Assembly: GCF_017086405.1 (NCBI RefSeq)
Contig: NZ_CP070973.1
Coordinates: 4,744,739-4,808,738, forward strand
Direction: 5' to 3'
Source of the DNA: Mycobacterium gordonae
GTDB taxonomy: Bacteria; Actinomycetota; Actinomycetes; Mycobacteriales; Mycobacteriaceae
DNA length: 64,000 nt
Position 1 is the first letter of the stretch, and the number at the start of each line of letters is the position of its first letter. This document shows, in pieces, positions 27,720-36,278 of this stretch. Made by a program: the position numbers and the translations under genes. The notes under the pieces were generated by a model, which was given only the letters and a program-made list of their open reading frames with translations, made no database searches and was not told the DNA's origin.

Positions 27720-28984
27720 GGTGGCGGTTGTCCTCCGCGATAGAAGTAGCGCGGCGGTTCGGGAGGATTCTTGGTGGTCGGGAAGTAGTTGGACCACCAG
27801 GGGTTACCGACGGCCAGGTTGGTGCGAATCTCATTCGGCGCGGCTCCCCATCCGGTGTCGGTCACCAGCGCGCGGACCGGGTAATTGGCGCTGGGGTCGG
27901 GCAGCGACCCACAGCTGGGTTTTCCGCCGGGACCCCCGGTGGCATTCACCTTCGGAAGGTGTTTGGGGTATCGGTACGGGTCGTCGCCGAACAGCAGGCC
28001 GGCGTCCATGATGAAGGAGTAACCGTTGCCGCCCAGCGTGTGTCGGCCGCCGTGCTCGACGTACCACTGCGCTCCCTGGAAGAGGCAGGTGTAGGTCGGC
28101 GAGTACATGTCCAGCAGCCTGGTGGTGGGGTCGAGTAGGTTGATCGCCTGCACGATGTTGCCTTCGTTGCGGCCGATGACCCCGATGCCGGTCTGGCTGA
28201 AGCCGATCGCCGACATCAGCAGCGCGTCCAGTGACTGCTGATTCTCGGTGATGGTGACGCTGGTGGTGGACGCCGAGTCCAGGATCGACAGAATATCTTG
28301 TGCTGCAGCCGAATACGTTGCGGCTGTGTTGCCGAACAGTTTCCAGTCCTTATGGATGGTCTCCAGCCGCGGATTGACGGCCAACAGCAGGTTGTTGGAA
28401 TCGGTGATGGCCTGACCGATCCGGTCGCCCTTACCGCGTACCGATTGCGCGAACGCCGACAGGATCGCGTTGAGCTTCGCCGGGTCGATGGCCTGGACGA
28501 GCGACTGCAGGTTTTCGAAGACGGTATTGACCTCGACGGTCACGTTGCGGGAGTGCAGTACCGCGCCGGGTTTGAGCGCCACCGGGCTAGGGTGTTCAGG
28601 CACAATCAGGTCGACGTACTTGGACCCGAACGCGGTGGTGGACCTGATCTCGGCCTCGACGTTGCTGGGCAGATATTTGAATGCTTCGGGTTGCATCTTC
28701 AGTTGCAGCTGTGCGGCTTTCACATCGGTGCCGATCGAGGCGACCTGACCGATCTGCACGCCACGCAACATGACTTTGGCGCCCTGTTCCATCACCAGTC
28801 CAGCCCGGTCCGAGACCAGGGTGAGCGGGATGGTGTCCTGGAATTTGCCGGAGAACGCGCCGGTGGTGAAGGCGATGAGGCCCGCAACGACGATGAACAG
28901 GATCGGCGCGTACCAGATCGGATCGGTCTTGCTGACGCGGACTCGGTTGGGCCGCAACGCGCCGTGCAGGCTGTTGTCAGTCAT
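27716..28984 (-). CDS. MCE family protein MceA
   Basis: 422 residues from ATG 28984, 5 bp after the yrbEB stop. Membrane anchor about 25-45 (IWYAPILFIVVAGLIAFTTG), MCE domain (IPLTLVSDRAGLVMEQGAKVMLRGVQIGQVASI), helical region, and a C-terminal domain with Cys pair and GGNGYSFIMDAGLLFGDDPYRYP. RAGLVM...GAKV is diagnostic of A subunits. Which numbered mce family this is cannot be settled without alignment. Confidence 0.92.
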   Translation of the reverse strand: MTDNSLHGALRPNRVRVSKTDPIWYAPILFIVVAGLIAFTTGAFSGKFQDTIPLTLVSDRAGLVMEQGAKVMLRGVQIGQVASIGTDVKAAQLQLKMQPEAFKYLPSNVEAEIRSTTAFGSKYVDLIVPEHPSPVALKPGAVLHSRNVTVEVNTVFENLQSLVQAIDPAKLNAILSAFAQSVRGKGDRIGQAITDSNNLLLAVNPRLETIHKDWKLFGNTAATYSAAAQDILSILDSASTTSVTITENQQSLDALLMSAIGFSQTGIGVIGRNEGNIVQAINLLDPTTRLLDMYSPTYTCLFQGAQWYVEHGGRHTLGGNGYSFIMDAGLLFGDDPYRYPKHLPKVNATGGPGGKPSCGSLPDPSANYPVRALVTDTGWGAAPNEIRTNLAVGNPWWSNYFPTTKNPPEPPRYFYRGGQPPP

Positions 28985-28989
28985 GACGC

Positions 28990-29910
28990 CTAACCCGACA
29001 GGTTGAAGTTGCCGTGCTGACCGTAAACAGACAGCGAAATCATCAGGCAGACAAAGGCGGTGACGATCATCGAAGACCGCACGGAGCGACCTACCGCCTC
29101 CCCCACGCCGGCCGGACCGCCGGTCGCGGTGAACCCGTAGTAGGTGTGCACCACCATCACCCCGGTCGCCATCGTCAGCGCTGACAGGAACGACCACAAC
29201 AGGTCGTTGGGGTGCAGGAAGGTGGCGAAGTAATGCTCGTAGACACCGCGGGACTGGCCGTAAACCGAGATCGTGAGGAACTTCGCCGCGATGAACGACA
29301 TCAGCACTGCGACGGCGTACAACGGAATGACCACCAGCACACCGGCGATGATGCGCGTGGACGCCAGGTAGGTGATGGCCCGGATACCCATCACTTCGAG
29401 GGCGTCGATCTCCTCGTTGATCCGCATGGCGCCCAGTTGAGCCGTCGCACCTGCACCGATGGTGGCGGCCAACGCCAGACCCGCCGTGCAGGGCGCGATC
29501 ATCCGCACGTTGAGGAACGCGGACAGGAAACCCGTCATCGCTTCGACGCCGATGTTGGACAACGTGTCGTAGCCCTGAACGGCGACCAGGGCACCGGTGG
29601 TCAGCGTAAGGAAGCCGATGATGCCGACGGTGCCGCCGATCACCGCCAGTGCGCCTGTGCCCATGCCCATTTCGGCGATCAGGCGCAATAGTTCGCCAGG
29701 GTAGCGGCGCACCGCTTCGCCGATATTCGCCAGGGCCCGCCCGTAGAACGCGGTCTGCTCCCCCAGTTGCCGAATGGCAGCGGTCAGCCGGGGCCCCAGA
29801 GTAGACAGCCATGGGGACTCGTCGACGACCACGCCGCTGCGGTGCACCCCCGGACCCCGCTCGGTAGGTGGTGTCAGTCCCTGACGCGCGGCGGGCGCAT
29901 CGACGCTCAT
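28990..29910 (-). CDS. YrbEB family ABC transporter permease (MlaE family)
   Basis: 306 residues from ATG 29910 overlapping the yrbEA stop (ATGA). After a 40-residue hydrophilic N-terminus, it has an MlaE-type permease domain with the conserved INEEIDALEVMGI element (about 165-177), where ATPase coupling occurs, and five membrane segments. Together with YrbEA it forms the inner-membrane permease of an Mce lipid importer. Confidence 0.93.
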   Translation of the reverse strand: MSVDAPAARQGLTPPTERGPGVHRSGVVVDESPWLSTLGPRLTAAIRQLGEQTAFYGRALANIGEAVRRYPGELLRLIAEMGMGTGALAVIGGTVGIIGFLTLTTGALVAVQGYDTLSNIGVEAMTGFLSAFLNVRMIAPCTAGLALAATIGAGATAQLGAMRINEEIDALEVMGIRAITYLASTRIIAGVLVVIPLYAVAVLMSFIAAKFLTISVYGQSRGVYEHYFATFLHPNDLLWSFLSALTMATGVMVVHTYYGFTATGGPAGVGEAVGRSVRSSMIVTAFVCLMISLSVYGQHGNFNLSG

Positions 29911-30680
29911 CTGGCGGTCACCTTCACACCCAGCGCGGTGGTCAGGATATTGATGAAGAACAGTGCCATGAACGAGAACACCACGGTCTCGTTCACCGCG
30001 CTGCCCACGCCGGCCGGACCGCCGCCGACCGATATGCCTTTGTAGCAGGCGATCATGCCTGCGGAGATTCCGAACAACGTCGCTTTGATCAGCGAGATCA
30101 CCACCTGGGGCAGCCCGGTCAGCAGGGTCATCCCCGCGACGAACGCTCCCGGCGTGACGTGCTGGACGAATACCACGAAGATGTAACTGCCGACCAGGCC
30201 GGTGACCGCGACCACCGAGTAGAGCAGCACCGCGACGAAGGTGGCGGCGATGACGCGTGGAACCACTAGCGCCTGAATAGGATTGACGCCGATCACCCTC
30301 ATGGCGTCGATCTCCTCGCGGATGGTGCGCGCCCCCAAATCTGCGCACATCGCGGTGGAGCCGGCTCCCGAGACGACCATCGCCGTGACCACCGGACCGA
30401 CCTGCGTCACCGATGCCAGCCCCGCCCCGGCACCGGAAAGGTCGCCGGCACCTATCTCGACGAGCAGGATGTTCAGCACGAACACGATCAGCACCGTGTA
30501 GGGAATCGACAACATGATGGTCGGAAAAATCGACACCCGGGCCACGAACCAGATCTGCTCGAGAATCTCGCGCCAATTCCATGTCCGCCGCACCAGGACG
30601 ACAGAAGTCTCGGCGCAGAACTTGAAGAATTCGCCCAATGCGTTCATGGGCTTGGCGATAGGTGTAGTCACAGTCCGCAC
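29907..30680 (-). CDS. YrbEA family ABC transporter permease (MlaE family)
   Basis: 257 residues from GTG 30680; an internal ATG at 30647 would shorten it by 11. It has five hydrophobic segments and the coupling element IREEIDAMRVIGV (about 118-130) with GGPAGVG near the end. It is the first gene of the eleven-gene minus-strand mce operon (30680 to 19815), whose junctions nearly all overlap or abut, so one transcript is likely. About 240 bp separate it from the upstream cysteine desulfurase gene, room for its own promoter. Confidence 0.93.
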   Translation of the reverse strand: MRTVTTPIAKPMNALGEFFKFCAETSVVLVRRTWNWREILEQIWFVARVSIFPTIMLSIPYTVLIVFVLNILLVEIGAGDLSGAGAGLASVTQVGPVVTAMVVSGAGSTAMCADLGARTIREEIDAMRVIGVNPIQALVVPRVIAATFVAVLLYSVVAVTGLVGSYIFVVFVQHVTPGAFVAGMTLLTGLPQVVISLIKATLFGISAGMIACYKGISVGGGPAGVGSAVNETVVFSFMALFFINILTTALGVKVTAR

Positions 30681-30918
30681 CCCCCCGGGCTATTCCAGCG
30701 TCGCATGGGACCCATACCGGCCCCGTTACACCGACATCACAAGTGAATTCGTGATCTCTCGTAAACCATTGCCCAGCAAAGACTTACGTGCATTCAAGGG
30801 AGGGGCCACTCTGCGCCGGCTGAATGCAGATAGAAACACGTCGCCAGCCTACGAACCGCGAGAATACGTTCCCAGCTTTGCAATCAGCGGGAAATCAACT
30901 GTGGAACGGACGCGCGAC

Positions 30919-32796
30919 TCAGCCTACGTTCGCGCCGCCTTCGGCAATGCGGCGCACCGCGCGCAGAAAAACATCGATCTCATCGAAGGTGTTGTAGAAC
31001 GCGAATGAGGGACGCACCGTCGCCTCCAGACCGTAGCGCCGCAGGATCGGTTGCGCACAGTGATGCCCGGCACGTACGGCGATGCCTTCGGCGTTGAGAG
31101 CCTTGCCCACCTCGAGTGGCTCATGCCCGGCCAGCACGAAGGACAACACGCTGGCCTTCTCGTCGGCGGTGCCCACCAAGCGCACGCCCGGGATGTCGGC
31201 CAGTCGCGGCGTCGCATAGTCGAGTAAGGCGTGCTCGTAGGCGGCGATACGTTCGATGCCCACCTTCTCGACGTAGCGCAGCGCCTCGCCCAGGCCGACC
31301 GCGTCGGCAATGTTTCCAGTGCCGGCCTCGAACTTGTTGGGCAGTCCCTGATATAGCGAGCGTTCCAGGGTGACGTCGGCGATCATGTTGCCGCCACCCT
31401 GCCACGGCGGCGTCTCGGCCAGCGCCTCTTCGCTCCCGTACAACACCCCGATGCCGGTCGGACCATAGATCTTGTGCCCGGAGAACACGAAAAAATCCAC
31501 CCCGAGCTCGGCGACATCGATCGGCAGATGCGGGATCGACTGTGCGCCATCGATGAGCACCCGCGCGCCGTACCGGTGACCCAGCGCGACGATCTTCTCG
31601 ACCGGCGTCACAGTGCCCAAAGCGTTCGAAACTTGAGTGGCGGCAACGAGTTTGGTCTTCGGGCCGAGCAGTTCTTCAAACTCCGAAAGCAGCAGGTTGC
31701 CGGCTTCGTCCACCGGCGCTACCTTGAGGATCGCACCGGTCTGCTGCGAAATCAGTTGCCACGGAACGATGTTGGCGTGGTGTTCCAGATGGGTGATGAC
31801 GATCTCGTCACCGGGCTTCAGGTGCTTGCCACCCCACGCGTAGGCGACCAGGTTGATGGCCTCGGTAGTGCCGCGCACGAAGATGTTCTGCTCGGACTTC
31901 GGCGCACCGATGAACCGCCGCACCGTGTCGCGGGCCTCTTCGTAGGCGTCGGTAGCCCGTGCGGCCAGCTCGTGCGCAGCGCGATGGATGTTGGAGTTCT
32001 CGTGGGTGTAGAAGTACGACAGCCGGTCGATGACGACTTGCGGCTTCTGCGTGGTGGCCGCGTTGTCGAACCAGATCAGCGGCTTGCCGTTGACCGTCTC
32101 CTTCAGGATCGGGAAGTCGGCCCGCACCGCGTGGACATCGAACACCTCGTGTTCATCCGGTAGCTGCGGTACCGGTTCGGAGATCGTCAGGAAGTGATAG
32201 TTAGCCTCGTCGCCGATCCGCTCCGAAGACAGCGCATCTGACCAGCCCAGATCGGCAACCGACGGGGCTTCCCCCGGCCATCCCGGTGCCGACCCGCGCG
32301 GCGCCACCGGAGTGGTGGGCGGCGCGCCGGCCAACACGCCGGGAACGGTCGGCACGATGCCCGACGTGGGCACGGCGAAGACGCTGAAATCGCCCGGCAG
32401 GAACGGATCTGCCACCGCCGCCGCCGCCGCTTGCGCTGACGACGGCGCGGCCGTGGTGTCCGGCACACTGCCCCGCGGGGCCACCGGCACCGCCTCATGC
32501 GGCACGGGCTCGGGGCCGGGCGACGTCGGCGCCGGCAGATAGATGTTGGACACCCCGAGGAATGGAACCGGGCTCGGCAGCGCATCAGACGTACCGAAAG
32601 CCGTCGTCCCCGCGGACGTCGCAGCGGTAGCGTCCGGGACACTCCCACGTGGAGCGACCGAGACCGCCTGCGGCGGGCTGTCCGGCCCCGGCCGGACGCT
32701 GGCCGCGTAGAGCTGGCTGGCCAACGCCGCGAGCTCCGCGGCGCTGACCGGCAGCTCGCTTTCGGCGTCTACCGAGCGGTACTCACTTGTACTCAT
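30919..32796 (-). CDS. SufS-type cysteine desulfurase with disordered N-terminal encapsulin cargo extension
   Basis: 625 residues from ATG 32796, overlapping the encapsulin stop by 14 bp. Residues 1-215 form a low-complexity Pro/Ala/Ser-rich extension with VAPRG repeated at about 47, 105 and 163 and motifs SNIYLPAP and FSVFAVPTSG. Residues 218-625 are a class V aminotransferase/cysteine desulfurase: PLP lysine in SGHKIYGPTG (Lys442) and active-site Cys580 in RAGHHCAQP. It would take sulfur from L-cysteine as an enzyme persulfide, releasing alanine. In Family 2A encapsulin systems the desulfurase is the cargo and its disordered N-terminal region directs loading; gene order here fits that exactly. 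Confidence 0.93.
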   Translation of the reverse strand: MSTSEYRSVDAESELPVSAAELAALASQLYAASVRPGPDSPPQAVSVAPRGSVPDATAATSAGTTAFGTSDALPSPVPFLGVSNIYLPAPTSPGPEPVPHEAVPVAPRGSVPDTTAAPSSAQAAAAAVADPFLPGDFSVFAVPTSGIVPTVPGVLAGAPPTTPVAPRGSAPGWPGEAPSVADLGWSDALSSERIGDEANYHFLTISEPVPQLPDEHEVFDVHAVRADFPILKETVNGKPLIWFDNAATTQKPQVVIDRLSYFYTHENSNIHRAAHELAARATDAYEEARDTVRRFIGAPKSEQNIFVRGTTEAINLVAYAWGGKHLKPGDEIVITHLEHHANIVPWQLISQQTGAILKVAPVDEAGNLLLSEFEELLGPKTKLVAATQVSNALGTVTPVEKIVALGHRYGARVLIDGAQSIPHLPIDVAELGVDFFVFSGHKIYGPTGIGVLYGSEEALAETPPWQGGGNMIADVTLERSLYQGLPNKFEAGTGNIADAVGLGEALRYVEKVGIERIAAYEHALLDYATPRLADIPGVRLVGTADEKASVLSFVLAGHEPLEVGKALNAEGIAVRAGHHCAQPILRRYGLEATVRPSFAFYNTFDEIDVFLRAVRRIAEGGANVG

Positions 32797-33718
32797 GGAA
32801 CTGGTCCACCGCGACGTCGTCGAGCACAGCCAGAGCATCGTCGGTGAGCACGGCCAGGGACGTGTACAGCGTGACCAGGTAGGTCGCGATGGCCGATTTG
32901 TTGATTCCGGTGAAGCGCACCGACAGGCCCGGGGCCTGCTCACCGACCAGGCCCGGCTGGAACAATCCCACCACGCCCTGGCGCTCCTCGCCGGTGCGTA
33001 CCAGGATGAACTTGGTCTTGCCGTCTTCGACCGGAACCTTGTCCGACGGGATGATCGGGATGCCGCGCCAGGTGATGAACTGCGCGCCGAACAGGCTGAC
33101 GACTGGCGGCGGCACCCCGCGGTAGGTGGCCTCGCGGCCGAAGGCGGCCACGCCCAACGGGTGGGTCAGGAAGAAACTCGGTGTCTTCCACACCTTGGTG
33201 ATCAGCGCGTCCAGGTCGTCAGGAGTGGGCGCCCCGACCAGTGTCTGAATGGTCTGCTCGGGGGTCGCCTGCGCCAGCAGCCCGTATTCGGGGCTGTTCA
33301 CCAGCTCGAACTCCTGGCGCTCCTTGATGGTCTCGATGGTGAGCCGCAACTGTTGGGCGATCTGGTCGTGCGGGCTGGAATAGAGGTCGGAGACCCTGGT
33401 GTGAATGTCGAGAAGCGTCGAGATGGTCCGCAGTGTGTACTCGCGCGGGCTGGTCTCGTAGTCGACGTACGTCTCCGGCAGCGGCTCGTCGATGCTGGCG
33501 CCGGCCTCGGCCTTGACGGCGACCTGGTCGGGGTTGATCACGCGGTTGACCCGGTAGATACCGGCTTCCACCGGTACCCAGCTCAACAGGTGTAACAGCC
33601 AGCGCGGCGTGATGGTGGAGAGTTGCGGAACCGTCTTCGTAGCGTTGGCAAGCTGGCGGGCCGCCAGGTCGCCCAGCGCTTGAGACTCGTTTTGCGACCC
33701 CTGAGCCGAGGAAGTCAT
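32783..33718 (-). CDS. Family 2A encapsulin shell protein (SrpI / major membrane protein I type)
   Basis: 311 residues from ATG 33718, with AAAGGA seven bases upstream. It has the HK97-fold encapsulin sequence type of mycobacterial major membrane protein I and cyanobacterial SrpI: N-terminal arm (QALGDLAARQLANATKTVPQ), TPRWLLHLLSWVPVEAGIYRVN, EFELVNSPEYGLL and C-terminal SLAVLTDDALAVLDDVAVDQFHEYK. It should self-assemble into a protein shell. The downstream overlapping gene is its presumed cargo, a cysteine desulfurase. It is divergent from the polycysteine ORF and cysK operon, so a sulfur role is likely. Confidence 0.93.
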   Translation of the reverse strand: MTSSAQGSQNESQALGDLAARQLANATKTVPQLSTITPRWLLHLLSWVPVEAGIYRVNRVINPDQVAVKAEAGASIDEPLPETYVDYETSPREYTLRTISTLLDIHTRVSDLYSSPHDQIAQQLRLTIETIKERQEFELVNSPEYGLLAQATPEQTIQTLVGAPTPDDLDALITKVWKTPSFFLTHPLGVAAFGREATYRGVPPPVVSLFGAQFITWRGIPIIPSDKVPVEDGKTKFILVRTGEERQGVVGLFQPGLVGEQAPGLSVRFTGINKSAIATYLVTLYTSLAVLTDDALAVLDDVAVDQFHEYK

Positions 33719-33879
33719 GGTCGTCCTTTCCCTGGGTGATCGGACCAGCGCCGGGTACCGGGCCAAGTCATCATGCCCGACCGATTGCGCGAGTGCGCGC
33801 CGAGCCTACGCATGAGGGGCAGCACCCGCCAAGAGTTAAAACCGCGAATGAGCCGAACCGCGGCAATTCGCCGATGCTT

Positions 33880-33892
33880 TATAGTGGAGAAC
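33880..33892 (+). promoter_or_regulatory. Promoter -10 element giving a leaderless transcript
   Basis: TATAGT at 33880-33885 is followed seven bases later by the ATG at 33893. With normal spacing the transcription start would be the A of that ATG, making a leaderless mRNA. No good -35 is visible, which is common in mycobacteria. Confidence 0.65.
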
Positions 33893-33970
33893 ATGCAACA
33901 GGCCGTCCAGCTGCGCTTTGTCCGCACGCGCTGTTCCGCCGTGAACTGTTGTTGTTGTTGTTCCTGTTGA
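33893..33970 (+). CDS. Leaderless polycysteine short ORF, cysteine-responsive attenuator leader peptide
   Basis: A 25-residue peptide starting MQQAVQLRFVRTRC and ending in NCCCCCSC, with seven Cys codons (all TGT) and five in a row. No ribosome site precedes the ATG, but a -10 element is perfectly spaced for a leaderless start. Polycysteine leaderless ORFs are known in mycobacteria to act as cysteine-responsive attenuators: ribosome stalling on Cys codons exposes the downstream Shine-Dalgarno. Here the tract overlaps an anti-Shine-Dalgarno for the next gene, 93 bp on, which begins the cysK-cysE operon. The peptide itself probably has no function. Confidence 0.85.
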   Translation: MQQAVQLRFVRTRCSAVNCCCCCSC

Positions 33971-34060
33971 TTCCTGACGAAATCTGACCGTCCAGCAATC
34001 ACCGCGCTCCGCCCGCAATCGGCGATGCCGCGCGCTATCTGCCTCCAGGAAGAGCAACAA
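33952..34060 (+). promoter_or_regulatory. Predicted attenuator: polycysteine tract pairs with the downstream Shine-Dalgarno
   Basis: TTGTTGTTGTTCCTG (33952-33966, inside the Cys codons) can pair with CAGGAAGAGCAACAA (34046-34060, containing the AGGAAG ribosome site of the next gene): 13 Watson-Crick pairs, one G-U, one mismatch. A second TTCCTG at 33971-33976, just past the stop codon, can also pair with CAGGAA. Two competing anti-Shine-Dalgarno copies match the published logic of these attenuators. No T-rich terminator is visible, so control is probably translational. Confidence 0.7.
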
Positions 34061-34063
34061 TCC

Positions 34064-35347
34064 ATGACCGTTCTGTCCATACCCAGCCGCACCTTGGCGC
34101 CGGTGGCAACCCGCAAGCGTGTCCGGGTGCGGCCCGTCGCCGAGCCGACCCGTATGACCCGGTACCGCGGTGGCACCTACTCCCACACGGTCGACAAGAT
34201 CGTGTTCACCGACGGCACCACCGCCCGCACCGATCTGATCAGGCTCAATCCGAATCTGCAGGCGTATTCGCTCGACTTCGCCGGCATCGCACCGCACCAC
34301 CCGTCGCCCTATCGGCTGGGTACTTGGGCGGCACTGCCACATCTGCGCACCCGCGGCTGCGAAGCCGAGGTGGAGTGGATCCTGCGGCACTCCTTCCCGA
34401 TGCGCTCTACCGTCGAGCTCAGCCGGCGATTGCGCGAGGCGGGCTACCCGCTCGGAGCGTCCAACATCAGCGAACACGAAGCCATCGCGGGCACGCAGGC
34501 CGCGATCTGGCACTTCACCAACGGCCTGGCCCTGGACACCCGGCCCCTGCACGCCCCCACCGCGGTCCACCACGGCAATGGGTCCCTCACCTTCGAATTT
34601 GACAGGCAACCCCAGCTCGGCGGCTATGCACTGTGGTCCTCATCGGAGACCCCTTTCGACGTCCGGCTACAGAAATCCGCGGACGGCGTCACGTGGCAAG
34701 ACGTGTCCGGATCCCGACTGCCCATCGACACCGGCCGCGGCCGCTACCAGCGCGCGCTGGGCGTTGGCAGCACCGTGTCCAGCAGCAGCCACGGCCGCGG
34801 CAGTAAGGGCTACCGGTACTACCGGTTGCTCACGTCCGCTCCTGAGAGCGCGGCCGCGATCGACCACGTCGACTTCTGGCTCACCGGCACCGGGCACTAC
34901 CGCAACGCCGACCGCACCGTGCACCTCTACAACTATCTGTTGGCCGGCGCCTACACGGCCCTGCGCGACACCGCAGAACCGCTGCTGGACAGCGCTGCAG
35001 TCGTCGACTCCGAGCTAGTCGGCCCGTTCCAGGTCAGCATCCCGCTGACCCTGGACCTCACCGGCGGCCGAGCGCTCGTCGACGCCGATGGAGCGCCGAT
35101 CACCGAAACGATCGAACCGGGCGCCGACTTCTACCTACGTTTCACTCCTGGAAGCTCGGGAATAACGCTCACGGCAACCACGTCGCATCTCCTGAGCGGT
35201 CGAGTCGTTACCGGCGTGGCCCTGGCAGGACCATCCCACCGTTTGACACCGGTTGCCCTCACCACCGCCACACGCGTGACAATTGAGTTCGACATCACCT
35301 GGGATGCCGAGCAGCCCTGCCCCGACGTCGTTGGAGAATGTGGATGA
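34064..35347 (+). CDS. Thioester-domain-like (TQXA) protein lacking the thioester Cys and a signal peptide
   Basis: 427 residues from ATG 34064, with AGGAAG at 34047-34052. The N-terminal half resembles the TQXA/thioester domain of Gram-positive surface proteins: TYSHTVDKIVFTDG, EHEAIAGTQAAIWHFTNG (TQAA at 144-147) and YALWSSSETPFDVRLQ. In the family, Cys in a YCxD motif bonds with the TQXA Gln; here it reads YSLD (Ser69), so the bond could not form. There is no signal peptide, membrane helix or LPXTG, so it may be cytoplasmic. Its stop overlaps the cysK start (ATGA), tying it to cysteine biosynthesis. Function unknown. Confidence 0.75.
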   Translation: MTVLSIPSRTLAPVATRKRVRVRPVAEPTRMTRYRGGTYSHTVDKIVFTDGTTARTDLIRLNPNLQAYSLDFAGIAPHHPSPYRLGTWAALPHLRTRGCEAEVEWILRHSFPMRSTVELSRRLREAGYPLGASNISEHEAIAGTQAAIWHFTNGLALDTRPLHAPTAVHHGNGSLTFEFDRQPQLGGYALWSSSETPFDVRLQKSADGVTWQDVSGSRLPIDTGRGRYQRALGVGSTVSSSSHGRGSKGYRYYRLLTSAPESAAAIDHVDFWLTGTGHYRNADRTVHLYNYLLAGAYTALRDTAEPLLDSAAVVDSELVGPFQVSIPLTLDLTGGRALVDADGAPITETIEPGADFYLRFTPGSSGITLTATTSHLLSGRVVTGVALAGPSHRLTPVALTTATRVTIEFDITWDAEQPCPDVVGECG

Positions 35348-36276
35348 CCATCGCGGAGAACATCACCCAACTGATCGGCAACACGCCGCTGGTCCGGCTG
35401 CGCCGGGTCACCGACGGCGCGGTGGCGGACGTGGTCGCCAAGCTCGAGTCATTCAATCCCGGTGGCAGCGTGAAAGACCGCATCGGCGTGGCGATGATCG
35501 ACGCAGCCGAGAAGGCGGGCCTGATCAAGCCCGACACCATCATCGTAGAGCCCACCAGCGGCAACACTGGCATCGCCCTGGCCATGGTGGCCGCCGCACG
35601 TGGCTACAAGTGCGTGCTGACCATGCCCGAGACGATGAGCACCGAACGGCGGATACTGTTGCGCGCCTATGGCGCCGAACTCGTGCTGACCCCCGGTCCC
35701 GAAGGGATGGCGGGTGCCATCGCCAAGGCCGAAGAGCTGGCCAAAAGCGACGAGCGCTATTTCATGCCGCAGCAGTTCGAGAACCCGGCCAACCCGGCCG
35801 TGCACGCCGTGACCACCGCCGAGGAGATCTGGAAGGACACCGACGGCAAGATCGACATCTTCGTCTCCGGGGTCGGAACCGGCGGCACCATCACCGGCGT
35901 CGCGCAGACCATCAAAGAGCGCAAGCCCTCGGTGCAGTTCGTCGCGGTGGAACCGTCCGCCTCGCCGGTGCTGTCGGGCGGCCAAAAGGGACCGCACCCC
36001 ATTCAGGGCATCGGCGCGGGCTTCATTCCGCCGGTGCTTGACATGGGGCTGGTGGACGAGGTGGTCACCGTCGAGAACGAGGATGCGCTGACCTTAGCCC
36101 GCCGGTTGGCCGCCGAAGAGGGACTGCTCGTAGGGATCTCGTCGGGAGCGGCCGTGGCTGCCGCGCTACAGGTGGCACGCCGGCCCGAGAACGCCGGCAA
36201 GCTCATCGTCGTAGTTCTCCCTTCGTCCGGCGAGCGTTACCTGAGCACCGTCCTGTTCTCCGATCTGAGCGACTAG
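35344..36276 (+). CDS. cysK: Cysteine synthase A (O-acetylserine sulfhydrylase)
   Basis: 310 residues from ATG 35344, overlapping the previous stop (ATGA), with GGAGAATG upstream. PLP Lys lies in NPGGSVKDRIG (about Lys44); substrate loop PTSGNTGIALA (70-80); phosphate-binding GVGTGGTITG (about 178-187); SSG near 266. It makes L-cysteine from O-acetylserine and sulfide. Near-identical in type to M. tuberculosis CysK1 (Rv2334). cysE follows after 2 bp. Expression likely depends on the upstream polycysteine attenuator. Confidence 0.96.
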   Translation: MTIAENITQLIGNTPLVRLRRVTDGAVADVVAKLESFNPGGSVKDRIGVAMIDAAEKAGLIKPDTIIVEPTSGNTGIALAMVAAARGYKCVLTMPETMSTERRILLRAYGAELVLTPGPEGMAGAIAKAEELAKSDERYFMPQQFENPANPAVHAVTTAEEIWKDTDGKIDIFVSGVGTGGTITGVAQTIKERKPSVQFVAVEPSASPVLSGGQKGPHPIQGIGAGFIPPVLDMGLVDEVVTVENEDALTLARRLAAEEGLLVGISSGAAVAAALQVARRPENAGKLIVVVLPSSGERYLSTVLFSDLSD

Positions 36277-36278
36277 CC

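Noticed and set aside
27716..29812. 698-codon frame extending mceA upstream, and 28990-30582 extending yrbEB
   Set aside because: Extensions are shadows of yrbEB and yrbEA; operon overlaps and domain starts define shorter proteins.
33773..33892. In-frame upstream extension of the polycysteine ORF (65 codons)
   Set aside because: No ribosome site at its ATG, and the -10 box lies inside it, so the transcript should begin at 33893.
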